NCBI GenBank assembly: GCA_900772575.1
Contig: CAAHEN010000184.1
Span: 1 to 5,771, forward strand
Reading direction: 5' to 3'
Origin: Bacteroidaceae bacterium
GTDB taxonomy: Bacteria; Bacteroidota; Bacteroidia; Bacteroidales; Bacteroidaceae
DNA: 5,771 bases
Positions 5,504 to 5,771 of the stretch are shown one piece after another. Every line of letters starts with the position of its first letter. Position 1 is the first letter of the stretch. A program made the position numbers and the translations under genes. The notes beneath the pieces are model-generated. The model was not told the DNA's origin. It was given only the letters and a program-made list of their open reading frames with translations, and searched no databases.

Positions 5504-5771
5504 TTATTCAGCATGGGCAATGCCCACCACGCGCCCCTCGCGCACGTCCTTGATCCAGAGTTCGTAGAGCGCTATGCCAATGACAAACTGCACGCCGGGA
5601 TCTTTCTGGAGATCCTCAGCCTTGGGGTAGCGGACGAACTTGTCCATGCGGCTCATGCTGCAGAGGATGGAGCGCCTATAGAGGTGGTCGACGTACTTGC
5701 CGATATTGCCTCTGAACTTGCCGTAGATCTCGGAAAAGAACACCGGCTTGTTGACGGCCGCCGTGTCGAAG
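5504..5771 (-). CDS. small secreted protein, tandem paralogue 4, partial (N-terminal part outside window)
   Basis: The frame is open from the right edge (5771) to TAA at 5504-5506, giving 89 visible C-terminal residues. The first complete codons read FDTAAVNKPVFFSEIYGKF, followed by KYVDHLY, KAEDLQKDPGVQF and ALYELWIKDVREGRVV. This is nearly identical to the C-terminal block of the protein at 4018-4731 and clearly a paralogue of it. The last residues differ (GIAHAE in place of EAR). An in-frame GTG at 5741-5743 is not a credible start because the conserved block continues upstream across it. Ending here rules out a full-length S46 peptidase, which would continue into the second catalytic barrel carrying the active serine. 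The gene should extend about 450 bp beyond the window if it matches its paralogues' length. It is the first visible gene of the - strand run, 54 bp ahead of the next. Confidence 0.85.
   Translation of the reverse strand, partial: FDTAAVNKPVFFSEIYGKFRGNIGKYVDHLYRRSILCSMSRMDKFVRYPKAEDLQKDPGVQFVIGIALYELWIKDVREGRVVGIAHAE
5524..5771. repeat. direct repeat copy B (3' end of paralogue 4)
   Basis: This is the partner of 4029-4276. It is in the same orientation and continues to the window edge, so its true length is unknown. Of the ~15 differences, several are silent; replacements visible in the protein include Lys/Arg, Gly/Arg, Lys/Met, Val/Ile and Met/Ile. Confidence 0.88.

Overview
The window most likely comes from a member of the Bacteroidetes, probably order Bacteroidales, with a fairly G+C-rich genome. 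Three lines of evidence point there. The three complete small secreted proteins all have a signal peptide whose predicted cleavage leaves Gln as the first mature residue (Gln21 in each), the known Bacteroidetes 'Q-rule'. The starts have no convincing Shine-Dalgarno sequence. The gene families (beta-helix surface protein, O-antigen-ligase-like protein with TPR tail, proteins resembling part of S46 peptidases) are all at home in that phylum. The species cannot be named from the sequence.

Layout: bases 1-1365 (+ strand) carry the 3' part of a right-handed parallel beta-helix protein whose start lies left of the window. After a convergent 61-bp gap with a weak hairpin, everything else is on the - strand and reads right to left. 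First comes a tandem array of four related small secreted proteins: a partial one at 5504-5771, then 4745-5449, 4018-4731 and 3236-3943. A 594-residue polytopic O-antigen-ligase/polymerase-like protein with a TPR-like C-terminal region follows at 1427-3211. The gaps in this run are 54, 13, 74 and 24 bp, so one polycistronic transcript is plausible. No stretch over 300 bases lacks a gene, and I see no RNA gene, CRISPR array or insertion sequence.

The main point of interest is the tandem array. Their C-terminal ~90 residues resemble, by my recollection of the family, a segment of the inserted helical domain of S46 dipeptidyl peptidases (DPP7/DPP11). The chymotrypsin-like catalytic barrels, the His motif and the Gly-Asn-Ser-Gly-Ser-type serine motif are all absent. 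These would therefore be non-catalytic, stand-alone relatives of an S46 subdomain. The array shows active duplication: a ~730-780 bp repeat period, two members whose 3' ends are ~94% identical at DNA level although a much more divergent member lies between them, a swapped middle segment in one member, and duplicated non-coding spacers, one of which appears to have become coding through loss of a stop codon. Their role, and why they precede an O-antigen-ligase-like gene, is unknown. A link to cell-envelope glycan biology is only a context-based inference.
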